Assembly (NCBI GenBank): GCA_001897375.1
Contig: MKSU01000009.1
Span: forward strand, 168,431-232,308
Direction: 5' to 3'
Length of the DNA: 63,878 nucleotides
DNA from: Sphingomonas sp. 67-36
Lineage (GTDB): Bacteria > Pseudomonadota > Alphaproteobacteria > Sphingomonadales > Sphingomonadaceae
Shown here: in pieces, positions 62,986 to 63,878 of the stretch
Layout: the number at the start of each line of letters is the position of its first letter
Position numbering within the stretch: the first letter of the stretch is position 1
The notes under the pieces: generated by a model
Databases searched by the model: none
What the model was told of the DNA's origin: nothing
What the model saw: the letters and a program-made list of their open reading frames with translations, nothing else
Position numbers and translations under genes: made by a program

Positions 62986-63878
<893 letters not shown>

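Overview
The window is chromosomal DNA of a GC-rich alphaproteobacterium, almost certainly a sphingomonad (Sphingomonas or a close relative). Evidence: a FecI/FecR/TonB-receptor iron-type locus; a tonB-exbB-exbD-exbD cluster; the imuA-imuB-dnaE2 mutagenesis cassette; LexA boxes of the alphaproteobacterial direct-repeat type (GTTC-N7-GTTC) in front of three repair loci; an EcfG-type general-stress promoter; and exosortase-A-associated sugar genes. No insertion sequence, prophage, CRISPR array or rRNA operon was seen. Coding density is very high and almost every long extra reading frame is an antisense shadow of a GC-rich gene.

Layout. 1-2.6 kb: 5' part of a TonB-dependent receptor, divergent from an ECF sigma factor and its FecR anti-sigma regulator. 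2.8-6.5 kb: uvrA (SOS box) and two small proteins. 6.5-9.1 kb: a surface lipoprotein and its Slam-type outer-membrane exporter. 9.2-14.6 kb: purC, a DUF4349 lipoprotein, a LysR regulator and parC. 14.7-21.2 kb: a GGDEF-EAL protein, a cca/Nudix/DUF1285/GNAT operon, a glutathione transferase, folB and a secreted protein. 21.4-24.0 kb: tonB-exbB-exbD-exbD with a clear terminator. 24.1-26.3 kb: dcd, a short-chain dehydrogenase and an AT-rich islet with a secreted orphan that looks like an ExbD periplasmic domain. 26.3-34.2 kb: acyl-CoA metabolism (thioesterase, dehydrogenases, thiolase), nitroreductase, a DEAD-box helicase and an FAH-family protein.

34.3-40.4 kb: a His-rich exported protein, then the SOS mutagenesis operon imuA-imuB-dnaE2 with a LexA box in the promoter. 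Divergent from it, 40.4-44.2 kb, is a tightly overlapping operon joining an AcvB/VirJ-type hydrolase, a DUF2147 protein and MprF (aminoacyl-phosphatidylglycerol synthase). 44.2-49.5 kb: a small general-stress protein, a Nudix hydrolase, tRNA-Ala(CGC), a DUF2171 protein, an oxidoreductase and an alpha/beta hydrolase. 49.6-52.9 kb: tyrosine/homogentisate catabolism (hppD, hmgA, a Rieske protein) opposite a MarR regulator, with a strong palindrome over the hppD promoter. 52.9-58.1 kb: dinB (SOS box), thiolase and MaoC hydratase, a MscS channel and topoisomerase IB. 58.2-61.6 kb: the edge of an exosortase-A polysaccharide locus (O-ligase, a 46-residue membrane protein, glycosyltransferase). 61.7 kb to the end: DUF2141 protein, a GNAT acetyltransferase and the C-terminal part of SucB.

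The most informative themes are a local SOS regulon (uvrA, imuA-imuB-dnaE2, dinB), an envelope-modification group (Slam pair, AcvB/MprF operon, XrtA sugar genes), and several small exported proteins without known function. Coordinates, motifs and spacings were read by eye; no database search was possible.
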